Origin: Pseudomonas orientalis | GTDB taxonomy: Bacteria; Pseudomonadota; Gammaproteobacteria; Pseudomonadales; Pseudomonadaceae | Assembly: GCF_002934065.1 (NCBI RefSeq) | Contig: NZ_CP018049.1 | Location: 5,392,501 to 5,456,500, forward strand | Reading direction: 5' to 3' | Length of the DNA: 64,000 nucleotides | Part shown: positions 51,506-60,547 of the stretch, in pieces | Layout: every line of letters starts with the position of its first letter | How positions within the stretch are numbered: the stretch's first letter is position 1 | Notes under the pieces: model-generated | What the model was told of the DNA's origin: nothing | Database searches by the model: none | The model's input: only the letters and a program-made list of their open reading frames with translations | Made by a program: the position numbers and the translations under genes

Positions 51506-52229
51506 CGACGCACTCATGCAAAAAAGCCTGGATGGCCCCCGCCACACCGTGGGGGTCCTCCAGAAGAAAAGCGTGACCGGCCTGTTCAATCAGGCCGATT
51601 TCCACATCGGGCAGCAGCGCCAGCAAGTCACTGGCGGCTTCGGCGGGCACCAGCCCGTCCTGACCGGCAAACAGGTGCAGTTGCGGCCCGCGAAACGCCT
51701 GCAAGGCGGCGCGGGTGTCCAATTGGGCAAGCAATTCCAGGCCGGGCATCAACACGCTGGGCGAGGTATTCGGTGCGCCACTGACCAGCAAACGCGAGAG
51801 CCCGCGCGGGTCGGCCGCGCCCTTGGCGCACAACAGGCCGAAGCGCTTGAGGGTGACCTGGGAGTCGGCGTGGCAGCCGGCGAGGAACGCGTCGAATGTT
51901 TCGGCAGGCATCGCCTGCGGCCAACCATCATGGGCGACAAAACACGGATTGCTCGCCAGGGTGAGCAATCCGCAGCAACGCTCTGCACGGCGTGCCGCCA
52001 GCTCCGAGGCGAGCATGCCGCCCAGGGACCAGCCGCCGAGCCAGGTATTGTCCGGCAGCGTGGCATCCAGTTCGTCGAGCCATTCGCTCAGGTCGCTGGA
52101 GTCCAGGGCCGGCAACGGTTCGATCTGTACGTGCAAGTGTTCATTCAAGCCGTACAACGCCGCGGCCAGCGGTTCCAGCGGCGACACGCCAAGGCCCCAG
52201 CCGGGCAGCAATACCAATCGATCACGCAT
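51498..52229 (-). CDS. bioH: Pimeloyl-ACP methyl ester carboxylesterase
   Basis: 243 residues. Alpha/beta hydrolase with the nucleophile elbow GGWSLGGMLASEL near residue 65-77 and a C-terminal histidine in IEQAGHAFLLEDP near 218. It removes the methyl group from pimeloyl-ACP methyl ester, releasing the precursor for BioF. Overlaps bioF by 8 bases and bioC by 8. Confidence 0.95.
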   Translation of the reverse strand: MRDRLVLLPGWGLGVSPLEPLAAALYGLNEHLHVQIEPLPALDSSDLSEWLDELDATLPDNTWLGGWSLGGMLASELAARRAERCCGLLTLASNPCFVAHDGWPQAMPAETFDAFLAGCHADSQVTLKRFGLLCAKGAADPRGLSRLLVSGAPNTSPSVLMPGLELLAQLDTRAALQAFRGPQLHLFAGQDGLVPAEAASDLLALLPDVEIGLIEQAGHAFLLEDPHGVAGAIQAFLHECVDD

Positions 52230-53403
52230 GCTCGGGCTCCGTGATGTTTAACAACCGGAAACACGCTTCCAATGCGTTTAACAATAGCTGCACCTGGGCT
52301 GCGCTGTGGGCCGCCGTCAATGTCACGCGCAAACGGGCGCTGCCGGCGGGCACGGTGGGGGGGCGGATCGCCGTCACCATCAGCCCGCGCTCGCGCAGCA
52401 TCTGCGACAGGCGCAAGGCTCGTGCGCTGTCGCCCATCAGGATCGGTTGGATCGGCGTAAAACTGTCCATCAACGCCAGGCCGATCTGCTCGGCGCCCTG
52501 GCGGAACTGACGGATCAACCCGTTGAGGTGCTCGCGGCGCCAATGCTCGGTGCGCAGCAGCTCCAGGCTTTTGAGGGTGGCGCAGGCCAGCGCCGGCGGC
52601 TGGCTGGTGGTGTAGATGTACGGCCGGGCGAATTGAATCAGGCTTTCGATCAGTTCTTCACTGCCCGCCACAAAGGCACCGGCGGTGCCGAAGGCTTTGC
52701 CGAAGGTGCCGACCAACACCGGCACGTCTTCCTGGCTCAAGCCAAAATGCTCGACGATCCCCGCGCCATTGGCCCCCAGCGGGCCGAAGCCGTGGGCGTC
52801 GTCCACCATCAACCAGGCGCCCCTGGCCCTGGCTTCGCGGGCCAGTGCCGGCAGATCGGCGAGGTTGCCATCCATGCTGAATACGCCATCGGTCACCACC
52901 AGTGCGTTACCGGTGGCTTTCTCCAGGCGCTTGGCCAGGCTGGCGGCGTCGTTATGCAGGTAGCGGGTAAACCGTGCGCCGGACAACAAACCGGCATCCA
53001 GCAACGACGCATGGTTCAGACGATCTTCCAGCACGGTATCGCCCTGCCCCACCAAGGCGGTGACCGCGCCGAGGTTGGCCATGTAGCCGGTGGTAAACAG
53101 CAACGCACGCGGGCGCCCGGTCAGGTCGGCCAGGGCTTCTTCCAGCTCATGATGCGGCGTGGCATGCCCCACCACCAGGTGCGACGCGCCACCGCCCACG
53201 CCCCAGCGGGACGCACCGGCGCGCCAGGCTTCTATCACCTGTGGATGGTTGGCCAGGCCGAGGTAGTCATTGTTGCAAAACGCAAGCAGAGGCTTGCCGT
53301 CCACCACCACTTCCGGGCCCTGGGGGCTCTCCAGCAAGGGGCGTTGACGGTAAAGGTATTCGGCACGGCGGGCAGCGAGGCGCGCGGCGAGATCGAAAGA
53401 CAT
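52222..53403 (-). CDS. bioF: 8-amino-7-oxononanoate synthase
   Basis: 393 residues. PLP-dependent condensation of pimeloyl-ACP with L-alanine. The pyridoxal lysine is in LVGTFGKAFGTAGAF near residue 240, with DDAHGFGPLG near 200 and the ligand histidine in SHLVVGHATPHHELE near 100. The operon order bioB-bioF-bioH-bioC-bioD is on the minus strand; a REPIN lies between bioB and bioF. Confidence 0.96.
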   Translation of the reverse strand: MSFDLAARLAARRAEYLYRQRPLLESPQGPEVVVDGKPLLAFCNNDYLGLANHPQVIEAWRAGASRWGVGGGASHLVVGHATPHHELEEALADLTGRPRALLFTTGYMANLGAVTALVGQGDTVLEDRLNHASLLDAGLLSGARFTRYLHNDAASLAKRLEKATGNALVVTDGVFSMDGNLADLPALAREARARGAWLMVDDAHGFGPLGANGAGIVEHFGLSQEDVPVLVGTFGKAFGTAGAFVAGSEELIESLIQFARPYIYTTSQPPALACATLKSLELLRTEHWRREHLNGLIRQFRQGAEQIGLALMDSFTPIQPILMGDSARALRLSQMLRERGLMVTAIRPPTVPAGSARLRVTLTAAHSAAQVQLLLNALEACFRLLNITEPEHA

Positions 53404-53440
53404 GCAGGCCTCGATTCAGCAGGGTGTGCGCGGTTCGAAA

Positions 53441-53528
53441 GGTGGGAGGGGGCTTCCCCGATGGCTGTATCTCAGTCAACACAGGTGCTGGCTGACCTAC
53501 CGTCATCGGGGGCAAGCCCCCTCCCACA
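53441..53528. repeat. REPIN inside the biotin operon (one arm degenerate)
   Basis: Right arm ggggcaagccccctcccaca is standard; the left arm has lost three bases (ggcttccccgat in place of ggcttgcccccgat). It lies between bioB and bioF and could form a hairpin in the bio mRNA, reducing downstream expression. Confidence 0.88.
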
Positions 53529-53545
53529 TTTGGAATGCATTTGGG

Positions 53546-54601
53546 TTAAACGGCGGCGTTGTAGAACTGTTCGCTGCTCTTCTGCTCCACCAACGCCTGT
53601 TCAATGGCCGCATGATGCACTTCGTCGGCATGCTCTTCACGCGCCTCCGGCAGAATCCCGAGGCGCGAGAACAGTTGCATGTCCTTGTCCGCCTGCGGGT
53701 TGGCGGTGGTCAGCAGCTTGTCGCCGTAGAAAATCGAGTTGGCGCCGGCAAAGAACGCCAGGGCCTGCATCTGTTCGTTCATCGCCTCACGGCCGGCCGA
53801 CAGGCGCACATGGGATTGCGGCATCAGAATGCGCGCCACCGCCAGCATGCGGATGAAGTCGAACGGGTCGATGTCCTTGGCGTTTTCCAACGGCGTACCG
53901 GCCACCTTGACCAGCATGTTGATCGGCACCGACTCCGGATGCTCCGGCAGGTTGGCCAATTGGATCAGCAGGTTGGCGCGGTCATCGAGGGACTCGCCCA
54001 TGCCGAGAATACCGCCGGAGCAGATCTTCATCCCCGACTCACGCACATAGGCCAGGGTCTGCAGGCGTTCGCTGTAGGTACGCGTGGTGATGATCGAACC
54101 GTAGAATTCCGGCGAGGTATCGAGGTTGTGGTTGTAGTAGTCGAGGCCGGCCTGGGCCAACGCGGCGGTCTGGTCCTGATCGAGACGGCCGAGGGTCATG
54201 CAGGTTTCCAGGCCCATGGCCTTCACGCCCTTGACCATCTCCAGCACGTAGGGCATGTCTTTGGCCGATGGATGTTTCCAGGCGGCGCCCATGCAGAAAC
54301 GCGTCGAACCGATGGCCTTGGCGCGGGCAGCCTCTTCGAGGACTTTCTGCACCTCCATCAGCTTTTCTTTTTCCAGGCCGGTGTTGTAGTGACCCGACTG
54401 CGGACAATATTTGCAATCTTCCGGGCAGGCGCCGGTTTTGATCGACAGCAGGGTGGAGACCTGCACCCGATTGGCGTCGAAATGCGCGCGGTGCACGGTC
54501 TGCGCCTGGAACAACAGGTCATTGAACGGCTGCACGAACAGGGCTTTGACTTCGGCCAAAGACCAATCGTGACGCAGGGTGGCAGAGGTGCTGGCGCTCA
54601 T
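53546..54601 (-). CDS. bioB: Biotin synthase
   Basis: 351 residues. Radical SAM enzyme that inserts sulfur into dethiobiotin. The CxxxCxxC cluster motif reads CPEDCKYCPQ near residue 59; the second (2Fe-2S) ligands lie in SIKTGACPED..., ETCMTLG near 132 and the RLSAGRE arginine near 265. It is the first gene of the operon and has a BirA-type operator over its promoter, 100 bases upstream. Confidence 0.97.
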   Translation of the reverse strand: MSASTSATLRHDWSLAEVKALFVQPFNDLLFQAQTVHRAHFDANRVQVSTLLSIKTGACPEDCKYCPQSGHYNTGLEKEKLMEVQKVLEEAARAKAIGSTRFCMGAAWKHPSAKDMPYVLEMVKGVKAMGLETCMTLGRLDQDQTAALAQAGLDYYNHNLDTSPEFYGSIITTRTYSERLQTLAYVRESGMKICSGGILGMGESLDDRANLLIQLANLPEHPESVPINMLVKVAGTPLENAKDIDPFDFIRMLAVARILMPQSHVRLSAGREAMNEQMQALAFFAGANSIFYGDKLLTTANPQADKDMQLFSRLGILPEAREEHADEVHHAAIEQALVEQKSSEQFYNAAV

Positions 54602-54676
54602 GGGCGATTCCTTGATTATGCTTTGGCTAACGCTGCGGGAAGGGCAATACCCACAGGTACGACACGGATGCTCGGC

Positions 54677-54730
54677 ATATTTAAGGAAGATTCATGCACT
54701 GTCAACCAAGCCACAAACACCAGGTTTACA
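54677..54730 (-). promoter_or_regulatory. bioB promoter with overlapping BirA operator
   Basis: On the plus strand TGTCAACC (54700-54707), 15 bases, GGTTTACA (54723-54730): the TTGTAAACC-N15-GGTTTACAA pattern of BirA operators with one internal change. Read on the minus strand TTGACA (complement of 54700-54705), 17 bases and AAATAT (complement of 54677-54682) form a good -35/-10 pair for bioB, so a bound BirA-biotinyl-AMP dimer would block it. The site also covers the first codons of comF. Confidence 0.8.
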
Positions 54731-55431
54731 TCTGGTTAAAAAGCGTACAAACCTGTTTGATCTGCGATGAGCGCGCTGGAAGCGACGATTGTGTGTGCAT
54801 CGCCTGCGAAACCGAACTGCCGTGGCTGATGGAGCGCTGTGACATCTGCGCCCTGCCCTTGCCCATGGACGGCTTGGTGTGCGGCCAATGCCAGAAACAT
54901 CCGCCTGCGTATCAACAAGTGATTGCGCCCTGGACCTACAGCTTCCCGGTGGACAGCCTGATCAGCCGGTTCAAGCATCAGGCGCGCTGGCCGTTGGGGC
55001 ACCTGCTGGGGCGCTTGCTCGGACGACTGCTGCAACATCGGTTCGAGAATGCCGAACTCAGCCGCCCCGATTGCCTGCTACCGGTGCCGATGCCCCCCAA
55101 GCGTCTGCGCCAGCGTGGCTATAACCAGGCCGTGATGCTGGCACGCTGGCTCAGTGCCGACCTGGACATCCCCTGCGATGAACACCTGTTGCTACGCCCC
55201 AAGGAAACCATCGCGCAACAAGACCTCGACGCCAAAACACGCAAACGCAACCTGCTCAATGCCTTCGCCCTGGCACCCGGCGCCTGGGTGCAGGGCCGGC
55301 ACCTGGCACTGGTGGACGACGTGCTGACCACCGGTGCCACCGCCCACAGCCTGGCGCGGTTATTGATGAAGGCCGGTGCGCGTCAGGTCGATGTGTATTG
55401 CCTGGCCCGCACGCCCAAACCCGGCACATGA
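54694..55431 (+). CDS. comF: ComF family phosphoribosyltransferase-like protein
   Basis: 245 residues, divergent from bioB. An N-terminal zinc-ribbon-like cysteine region (CLICDERAGSDDCVCIACETELPW...CDICALP...CGQCQ) precedes a PRTase domain with the PRPP motif LALVDDVLTTGATAHSLARLL near 207. Needed for DNA uptake in competent bacteria; its reaction is unknown. The ribosome-binding site is aaggaaga. BirA repression of bioB might also affect its transcription, as both share 92 bases. Confidence 0.92.
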   Translation: MHCQPSHKHQVYIWLKSVQTCLICDERAGSDDCVCIACETELPWLMERCDICALPLPMDGLVCGQCQKHPPAYQQVIAPWTYSFPVDSLISRFKHQARWPLGHLLGRLLGRLLQHRFENAELSRPDCLLPVPMPPKRLRQRGYNQAVMLARWLSADLDIPCDEHLLLRPKETIAQQDLDAKTRKRNLLNAFALAPGAWVQGRHLALVDDVLTTGATAHSLARLLMKAGARQVDVYCLARTPKPGT

Positions 55432-55488
55432 CTTGACTCCCAGGCCGCCGGGCGGCAACGTCCGCTCATTCCAGCCAGGCGTATCCCC

Positions 55489-56253
55489 ATGTCCCTGCCC
55501 TCGCCGCTCAGCCAGCACATCATCCGCCGCCCTCAGCGCATCGCGTTGCTGGCGCATATCGCCGAACAGGGGTCCATCACCCGCGCCGCCAAAAGTGCCG
55601 GGTTGAGCTACAAAGCCACGTGGGACGCCATCGATGAACTGAACAACCTGGCGCAAACGCCATTGGTGGAGCGCAGCGTCGGCGGCAAAGGCGGTGGCGG
55701 CGCCAGGCTGACAAGCGAAGGTGAGCGCGTGCTGCGCCTTTATCAACGCCTGCAAGCCTTGCAAGCCGAGGTGCTCGCCACCGACGAAGCAGCCCGCGAC
55801 TTCAATTTGCTGGGCCGCCTGATGCTGCGCACCAGTGCGCGCAATCAGCTGCATGGCCAAGTCAGCGCCATCGAGCGCCACGGGCGTAATGACACGGTGC
55901 GCCTGGAACTGGCGGGTGGCCTGTACCTGGATGCGCACATCACGCACGACAGCACGCAACGGCTGGAACTGGAGCCCGGGGTGGAAGTGGTGGCCCTGAT
56001 CAAGGCCGGCTGGCTGGAATTATTGGCCATCGGGCAAACCGCAACACTTGGACACAATTGCCTGAGCGGTGTCATCGAGACGATTCTCGACGCTGAAGAC
56101 GGCCCCAGCGAAGTCCGCATCGGCCTGCCCAGCGGTCAGGTGCTGTGTGCCCTGGCGCAGCCCGCCGCACTGAGCGCACTCGACGCCGCGCCTGGCCGGC
56201 CGATCCAGGTGCAATTCGCCCCCGGCCAGGTATTGCTCGGCACCCCGGTGTAG
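55489..56253 (+). CDS. ModE-type molybdate-responsive regulator
   Basis: 254 residues. N-terminal LysR-like winged helix (ALLAHIAEQGSITRAAKSAGLSYKATWDAIDELN) then two MOP/TOBE domains (RTSARNQLHGQVSAIERHGRNDTVRLELAGG near 120 and NCLSGVIETILDAEDGPSEVRIGLPSGQ near 190). Such proteins repress modABC and regulate molybdoenzymes when molybdate binds the MOP domains. No mod genes are in view. Confidence 0.88.
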   Translation: MSLPSPLSQHIIRRPQRIALLAHIAEQGSITRAAKSAGLSYKATWDAIDELNNLAQTPLVERSVGGKGGGGARLTSEGERVLRLYQRLQALQAEVLATDEAARDFNLLGRLMLRTSARNQLHGQVSAIERHGRNDTVRLELAGGLYLDAHITHDSTQRLELEPGVEVVALIKAGWLELLAIGQTATLGHNCLSGVIETILDAEDGPSEVRIGLPSGQVLCALAQPAALSALDAAPGRPIQVQFAPGQVLLGTPV

Positions 56254-56271
56254 CGAGCACCCGCCATCAAA

Positions 56272-56289
56272 CTGCAACAATTTCGTCAC
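56272..56289 (+). promoter_or_regulatory. Possible PhoB box upstream of phoX
   Basis: CTGCAAC-AATT-TCGTCAC resembles the repeated CTGTCAT-N4-CTGTCAT of PhoB boxes with mismatches in each half. It ends 44 bases before the phoX start, where a PhoB-activated promoter would be expected. No perfect match, so moderate trust. Confidence 0.4.
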
Positions 56290-56332
56290 GCCCGCTCCTT
56301 AAGGTGTCTGCAAAAACCGTAAGGAGCCTGAC

Positions 56333-58231
56333 ATGAGCCTGCTGGAAGAAAACCAAGCCACTGACCTCGAACAGATGGTCGGCCTTACCCGTCGCCGCTT
56401 TATCGGCGCCGGCGCCCTGTGCGGCGCGGCGATGTTCCTGGGTGGCAACCTGCTCAGCCGCAGCGCCCTGGCCGTGAACGCCGCGTCTGCCAGCCCGTTG
56501 CTGGGCTTCACCGGCATCGCCGCTGCCACCAGCGACACCATTACCCTGCCGCCTGGCTACAGCGCCTCGGTGCTGATCAGCTGGGGCCAGCCCTTGAGCA
56601 CCCAGGCGCCGGCTTTCGACCCCTCCGGCAACGGCACGGCCAAGGCCCAGGAACAGCAGTTCGGCGACAACAATGACGGCATGAGCCTGTTTCCCTTCCC
56701 CGGCGATGACAACCGTGCCTTGATGGCGATCAACAACGAATACACCAACTACCGCTACCTCTACGCCCACGGCGGCGCACCGCAATCGGCCGAAGACGTG
56801 CGCAAGGCCCTGGCCAGCGAAGGCGTGTCGGTGATCGAAATTCAGCGCAAGGGCGATACCTGGCAGTTCGTCCAGGATTCACGCTACAACCGGCGCATCC
56901 ACGGCAACACGCCGATCCGCCTGAGCGGCCCCGCCGCCGGCCACGACTGGCTGAAAACCAGCGCCGACAACACCGGCAAGCACGCCCTGGGCACCTTCCA
57001 GAACTGCGCCAACGGCAAGACCCCGTGGGGCACCTACCTCACCTGCGAAGAGAACTTCACCGACTGTTTCGGCAGCAGCAACCCACAGCAAGCCTTCGAC
57101 GCCGGGCAAAAACGCTACGGCGCGGTCGCCGCCAGCAAGGACATCAACTGGCATCCGCACGACCCGCGCTTCGACATGGCCAAGAACCCCAACGAACTCA
57201 ATCGCCACGGCTGGGTGGTGGAAATCGACCCGTTCGACCCGCAATCCACCCCGGTCAAGCGCACCGCCCTGGGCCGTTTCAAGCACGAAAACGCGGCCCT
57301 GGCCGAGACCCGCGACGGACGCGCGGTGGTGTACATGGGCGATGACGAGCGCGGCGAATTCATCTACAAGTTCGTCAGCCGCGATCCGATCAACCACGGC
57401 AACCCGAAAGCCAACAAGGATTTGCTCGATCACGGCACCTTGTACGTGGCGATCTTCGACGCGGGCAATGGCGATGCCGATCATCCCAGGGGCAAGGGCC
57501 AATGGGTCGAGCTTACCCACGGCAAAAACGGCATCGATGCCGGCGCAGGCTTTGCCAGCCAGGCCGAAGTGCTGATCCATGCCCGCCTGGCCGCCAGCGT
57601 GGTGAAAGCCACGCGCATGGACCGCCCGGAATGGATCGTGGTCAGCCCCATGGACGGCCAGGTCTACTGCACCCTCACCAACAACGCCAAGCGCGGCGAA
57701 GACGGCCAGCCGGTGGGCGGGCCCAACCCGCGCGAGAAGAACGTCTACGGCCAGATCCTGCGCTGGAAAGCCGACGCCGATAACCACGGTGCCACGGACT
57801 TCACCTGGGACCTGTTCGTCGTCGCCGGCAACCCCGGCGTACACGCGGGCTCGCCGAAGGGCGGCTCGTCCAACATCAACCCGCAAAACATGTTCAACAG
57901 CCCGGACGGCCTGGGTTTCGACAAGGCCGGGCGCCTGTGGATTCTCACCGACGGCGACTACAGCAACGCGGGCGACTTCGCCGGCATGGGCAACAACCAG
58001 ATGCTGTGCGCCGACCCGCACACCGGGGAGATTCGTCGCTTCATGGTCGGGCCGGTGGCGTGTGAAGTCACCGGGATCAGCTTTTCGCCGGATCAGAAAA
58101 CCCTGTTTGTGGGTATTCAGCACCCTGGCGAAACCGGCGGCTCGACGTGGCCGGAGCATCTGCCGAACGGCAAGCCGCGTTCGTCGGTGCTGGCGATCCG
58201 GCGCGATGATGGTGGGGTTGTCGGCGCCTGA
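56333..58231 (+). CDS. phoX: PhoX family alkaline phosphatase
   Basis: 632 residues. The N-terminus has a twin-arginine export signal (TRRRFIGAGALCGAAMFLGGNLL, residues 21-43). The body shows the DUF839/PhoX segments GTYLTCEENFTDCFG near 234, WHPHDPRF, RFKHENAALAETRDGRAVVYMGDDERGEFIYKF near 315-345 and DGLGFDKAGRLWILTDGD near 525. A calcium- and iron-dependent monomeric phosphatase acting in the periplasm under phosphate limitation. The family label rests on these segments; related PhoX-like proteins of other function exist. Confidence 0.9.
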   Translation: MSLLEENQATDLEQMVGLTRRRFIGAGALCGAAMFLGGNLLSRSALAVNAASASPLLGFTGIAAATSDTITLPPGYSASVLISWGQPLSTQAPAFDPSGNGTAKAQEQQFGDNNDGMSLFPFPGDDNRALMAINNEYTNYRYLYAHGGAPQSAEDVRKALASEGVSVIEIQRKGDTWQFVQDSRYNRRIHGNTPIRLSGPAAGHDWLKTSADNTGKHALGTFQNCANGKTPWGTYLTCEENFTDCFGSSNPQQAFDAGQKRYGAVAASKDINWHPHDPRFDMAKNPNELNRHGWVVEIDPFDPQSTPVKRTALGRFKHENAALAETRDGRAVVYMGDDERGEFIYKFVSRDPINHGNPKANKDLLDHGTLYVAIFDAGNGDADHPRGKGQWVELTHGKNGIDAGAGFASQAEVLIHARLAASVVKATRMDRPEWIVVSPMDGQVYCTLTNNAKRGEDGQPVGGPNPREKNVYGQILRWKADADNHGATDFTWDLFVVAGNPGVHAGSPKGGSSNINPQNMFNSPDGLGFDKAGRLWILTDGDYSNAGDFAGMGNNQMLCADPHTGEIRRFMVGPVACEVTGISFSPDQKTLFVGIQHPGETGGSTWPEHLPNGKPRSSVLAIRRDDGGVVGA

Positions 58232-58240
58232 AAGGGCCTC

Positions 58241-58311
58241 ATCGGGGGCAAGCCCCCTCCCACATTTAACTGTATTCACAAATCAAGTGTGGGAGGGGGC
58301 TTGCCCCCGAT
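58241..58311. repeat. REP pair, outward orientation
   Basis: atcgggggcaagccccctcccaca and its inverse tgtgggagggggcttgcccccgat separated by about 20 bases. The arm order is opposite to the usual REPIN in this window. Between phoX and srkA. Confidence 0.9.
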
Positions 58312-58398
58312 AGCAATAGCACAGCCACCACCTATCTCAGCCCCGGTGCGTTACCATACCCGGCCGGACGCGGCGACCTGCTGCGCGCAGGAGTTCGC

Positions 58399-59373
58399 AT
58401 GGCCCACCCGTTTGAAACACTCACCCCTGACCTGGTCCTCGACGCCGTCGAAAGCATCGGTTTTCTCAGCGATGCGCGCATTTTGGCGCTCAACAGCTAC
58501 GAAAACCGCGTGTATCAGGTGGGCATCGAAGATTCCGAACCGCTGATCGCCAAGTTCTATCGGCCCCAGCGCTGGACCAACGAAGCGATCCTGGAAGAAC
58601 ACCGCTTCACCTTCGAACTGGCTGAGTGCGACGTGCCGGTGGTCGCCCCGCTGATCCACAACGGCGCAAGCCTGTTCGAGCACCAGGGTTTCCGCTTCAC
58701 CCTGTTTCCACGCCGTGGCGGCCGCGCGCCGGAGCCGGGCAACCTCGACCAGCTGTACCGCCTCGGGCAATTGCTCGGTCGCTTGCACGCGGTGGGGTCC
58801 ACCCGCCCGTTCGAACACCGCGAAGCCCTGGGCGTGAAGAACTTCGGTCACGACTCCCTGACCACCCTGCTCGAAGGCAACTTCATTCCCAAGAGCCTGT
58901 TGCCGGCCTACGAGTCCGTGGCGCGCGACCTGCTCAAGCGTGTGGAAGAGGTCTACAAGGCCACCCCGCACAAGAACATCCGCATGCACGGCGACTGCCA
59001 CCCCGGCAACATGATGTGCCGCGACGAGATGTTCCACATCGTCGACCTCGATGACTGTCGCATGGGCCCTGCGGTACAGGACCTGTGGATGATGCTCGCC
59101 GGGGATCGCCAGGAATGCCTGGGCCAACTGTCGGAGTTGATGGAGGGCTATCAGGAGTTCCACGACTTCGACCCGCGTGAACTGGCCCTGATCGAACCCT
59201 TGCGCGCCCTGCGCCTGATGCACTACAGCGCCTGGCTGGCGCGGCGCTGGGACGACCCGGCCTTTCCCCACAGCTTCCCGTGGTTTGGCAGCGAGCGCTA
59301 TTGGGGTGACCAGGTGCTGGCGTTGCGTGAGCAACTGTCGGCGCTCAACGAAGAGCCGCTGAAGCTTTTCTGA
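58399..59373 (+). CDS. srkA: Stress response serine/threonine protein kinase SrkA (YihE)
   Basis: 324 residues, APH-type kinase fold. Visible are IAKFYRPQRW (ATP lysine) near residue 48, the catalytic loop MHGDCHPGNMMC near 197 and the DFG-like metal aspartate in HIVDLDDCRMGP near 214. E. coli SrkA counters stress-induced cell death; its partner substrates are not fully known. Confidence 0.95.
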   Translation: MAHPFETLTPDLVLDAVESIGFLSDARILALNSYENRVYQVGIEDSEPLIAKFYRPQRWTNEAILEEHRFTFELAECDVPVVAPLIHNGASLFEHQGFRFTLFPRRGGRAPEPGNLDQLYRLGQLLGRLHAVGSTRPFEHREALGVKNFGHDSLTTLLEGNFIPKSLLPAYESVARDLLKRVEEVYKATPHKNIRMHGDCHPGNMMCRDEMFHIVDLDDCRMGPAVQDLWMMLAGDRQECLGQLSELMEGYQEFHDFDPRELALIEPLRALRLMHYSAWLARRWDDPAFPHSFPWFGSERYWGDQVLALREQLSALNEEPLKLF

Positions 59374-59386
59374 CTGCTGCGCTTTA

Positions 59387-59475
59387 TGTGGGAGGGGGCT
59401 TGCCCCCGATAGCGGTGTATCAGCCAACCTTTATGTAGCTGACCCACCGCAATCGGGGGCAAGCCCCCTCCCACA
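59387..59475. repeat. REPIN, GTGGGAGGGGGCTTGC family
   Basis: Arms tgtgggagggggcttgcccc and ggggcaagccccctcccaca around a spacer of about 49 bases between srkA and rarD. Confidence 0.92.
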
Positions 59476-59552
59476 TAGAGCAAAGCAGATCCCATTGCCT
59501 GACAAATATCCTTACAATCGCGCTTTGTCAGCTGTCCGAGCAAGGATTCCGC

Positions 59553-60437
59553 ATGCAAGCCGCCAACCCCCGCAAGGGGTACATCCTGGGCCTGAGCGCC
59601 TATATCACCTGGGGCCTGTTCCCGCTCTATTTCAAAGCCATTGCCAGTGTCCCCGCCGCCGAGATCATCGTGCATCGCGTGCTGTGGTCGGCACTGTTCG
59701 GTGGCTTGCTGCTGATGGTGTGGAAACACCCGGGCTGGTTTCGCGAACTGCGCGACAACCCCAGGCGCCTGGCGATCCTGGCCCTCAGCGGTTCGTTGAT
59801 CGCGGCCAACTGGCTGACGTATGTGTGGTCGGTCAACACCGGGCGCATGCTGGAAGCGAGCCTGGGCTACTACATCAACCCGCTGGTCAACGTACTGCTG
59901 GGGATGCTGCTGCTCGGCGAACGTCTGCGCCGCCTGCAATGGGTGGCCGTGGTTCTGGCGGCGGTCGGTGTGGCGCAACAGGTGTGGCAAGTGGGCAGTT
60001 TGCCGTGGGTATCGCTGGTACTGGCGCTGACCTTTGGCTTCTACGGGCTGATCCGTAAACAGGCGCCGGTCAAAGCCCTGCCGGGGCTGGTGGTGGAAAC
60101 CTGGATGCTGGTGCCGATTGCCATCGCCTGGTTGCTGTTCAACCCGACGGCCCACAGCGCACAGCTGGAATTCTGGAGCACCTCCGAGGCCTGGTGGCTG
60201 GTGGCCGCAGGCCCGGTGACGCTGATCCCGCTGGTCTGTTTCAACGCCGCCGCGCGGCATCTGCCTTACACCGCACTGGGCTTTTTGCAGTACGTAGCGC
60301 CCACCCTGGTGCTGCTGGAAGCCGTGCTGCTGTTCGGCGAACACCTGGCGCCCAGCACGCTGACCGCCTTTGCCTTTATCTGGGCGGGCCTGGTGGTGTA
60401 CAGCGTGGATATCTGGCTGAGCGTGCGCAAACACTGA
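59553..60437 (+). CDS. rarD: RarD-type EamA-family transporter
   Basis: 294 residues with about ten hydrophobic helices in two EamA repeats. The N-terminal RarD motif GYILGLSAYITWGLFPLYFKAIASVPAAEIIVHRVLWS is clear, as is NPLVNVLLGMLLLGERL near 108. RarD proteins are linked to chloramphenicol sensitivity; the substrate is unknown. Confidence 0.92.
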   Translation: MQAANPRKGYILGLSAYITWGLFPLYFKAIASVPAAEIIVHRVLWSALFGGLLLMVWKHPGWFRELRDNPRRLAILALSGSLIAANWLTYVWSVNTGRMLEASLGYYINPLVNVLLGMLLLGERLRRLQWVAVVLAAVGVAQQVWQVGSLPWVSLVLALTFGFYGLIRKQAPVKALPGLVVETWMLVPIAIAWLLFNPTAHSAQLEFWSTSEAWWLVAAGPVTLIPLVCFNAAARHLPYTALGFLQYVAPTLVLLEAVLLFGEHLAPSTLTAFAFIWAGLVVYSVDIWLSVRKH

Positions 60438-60547
60438 TCAAAAAACGCTCAAAGCGCTGCAAGCCTTAGCCGGCCTGGCTTGCAGACATTGACCCAAAGG
60501 TTATCCACAGGTCCATGCAAGATTTCCATGCATAACCTCATGGGTGC

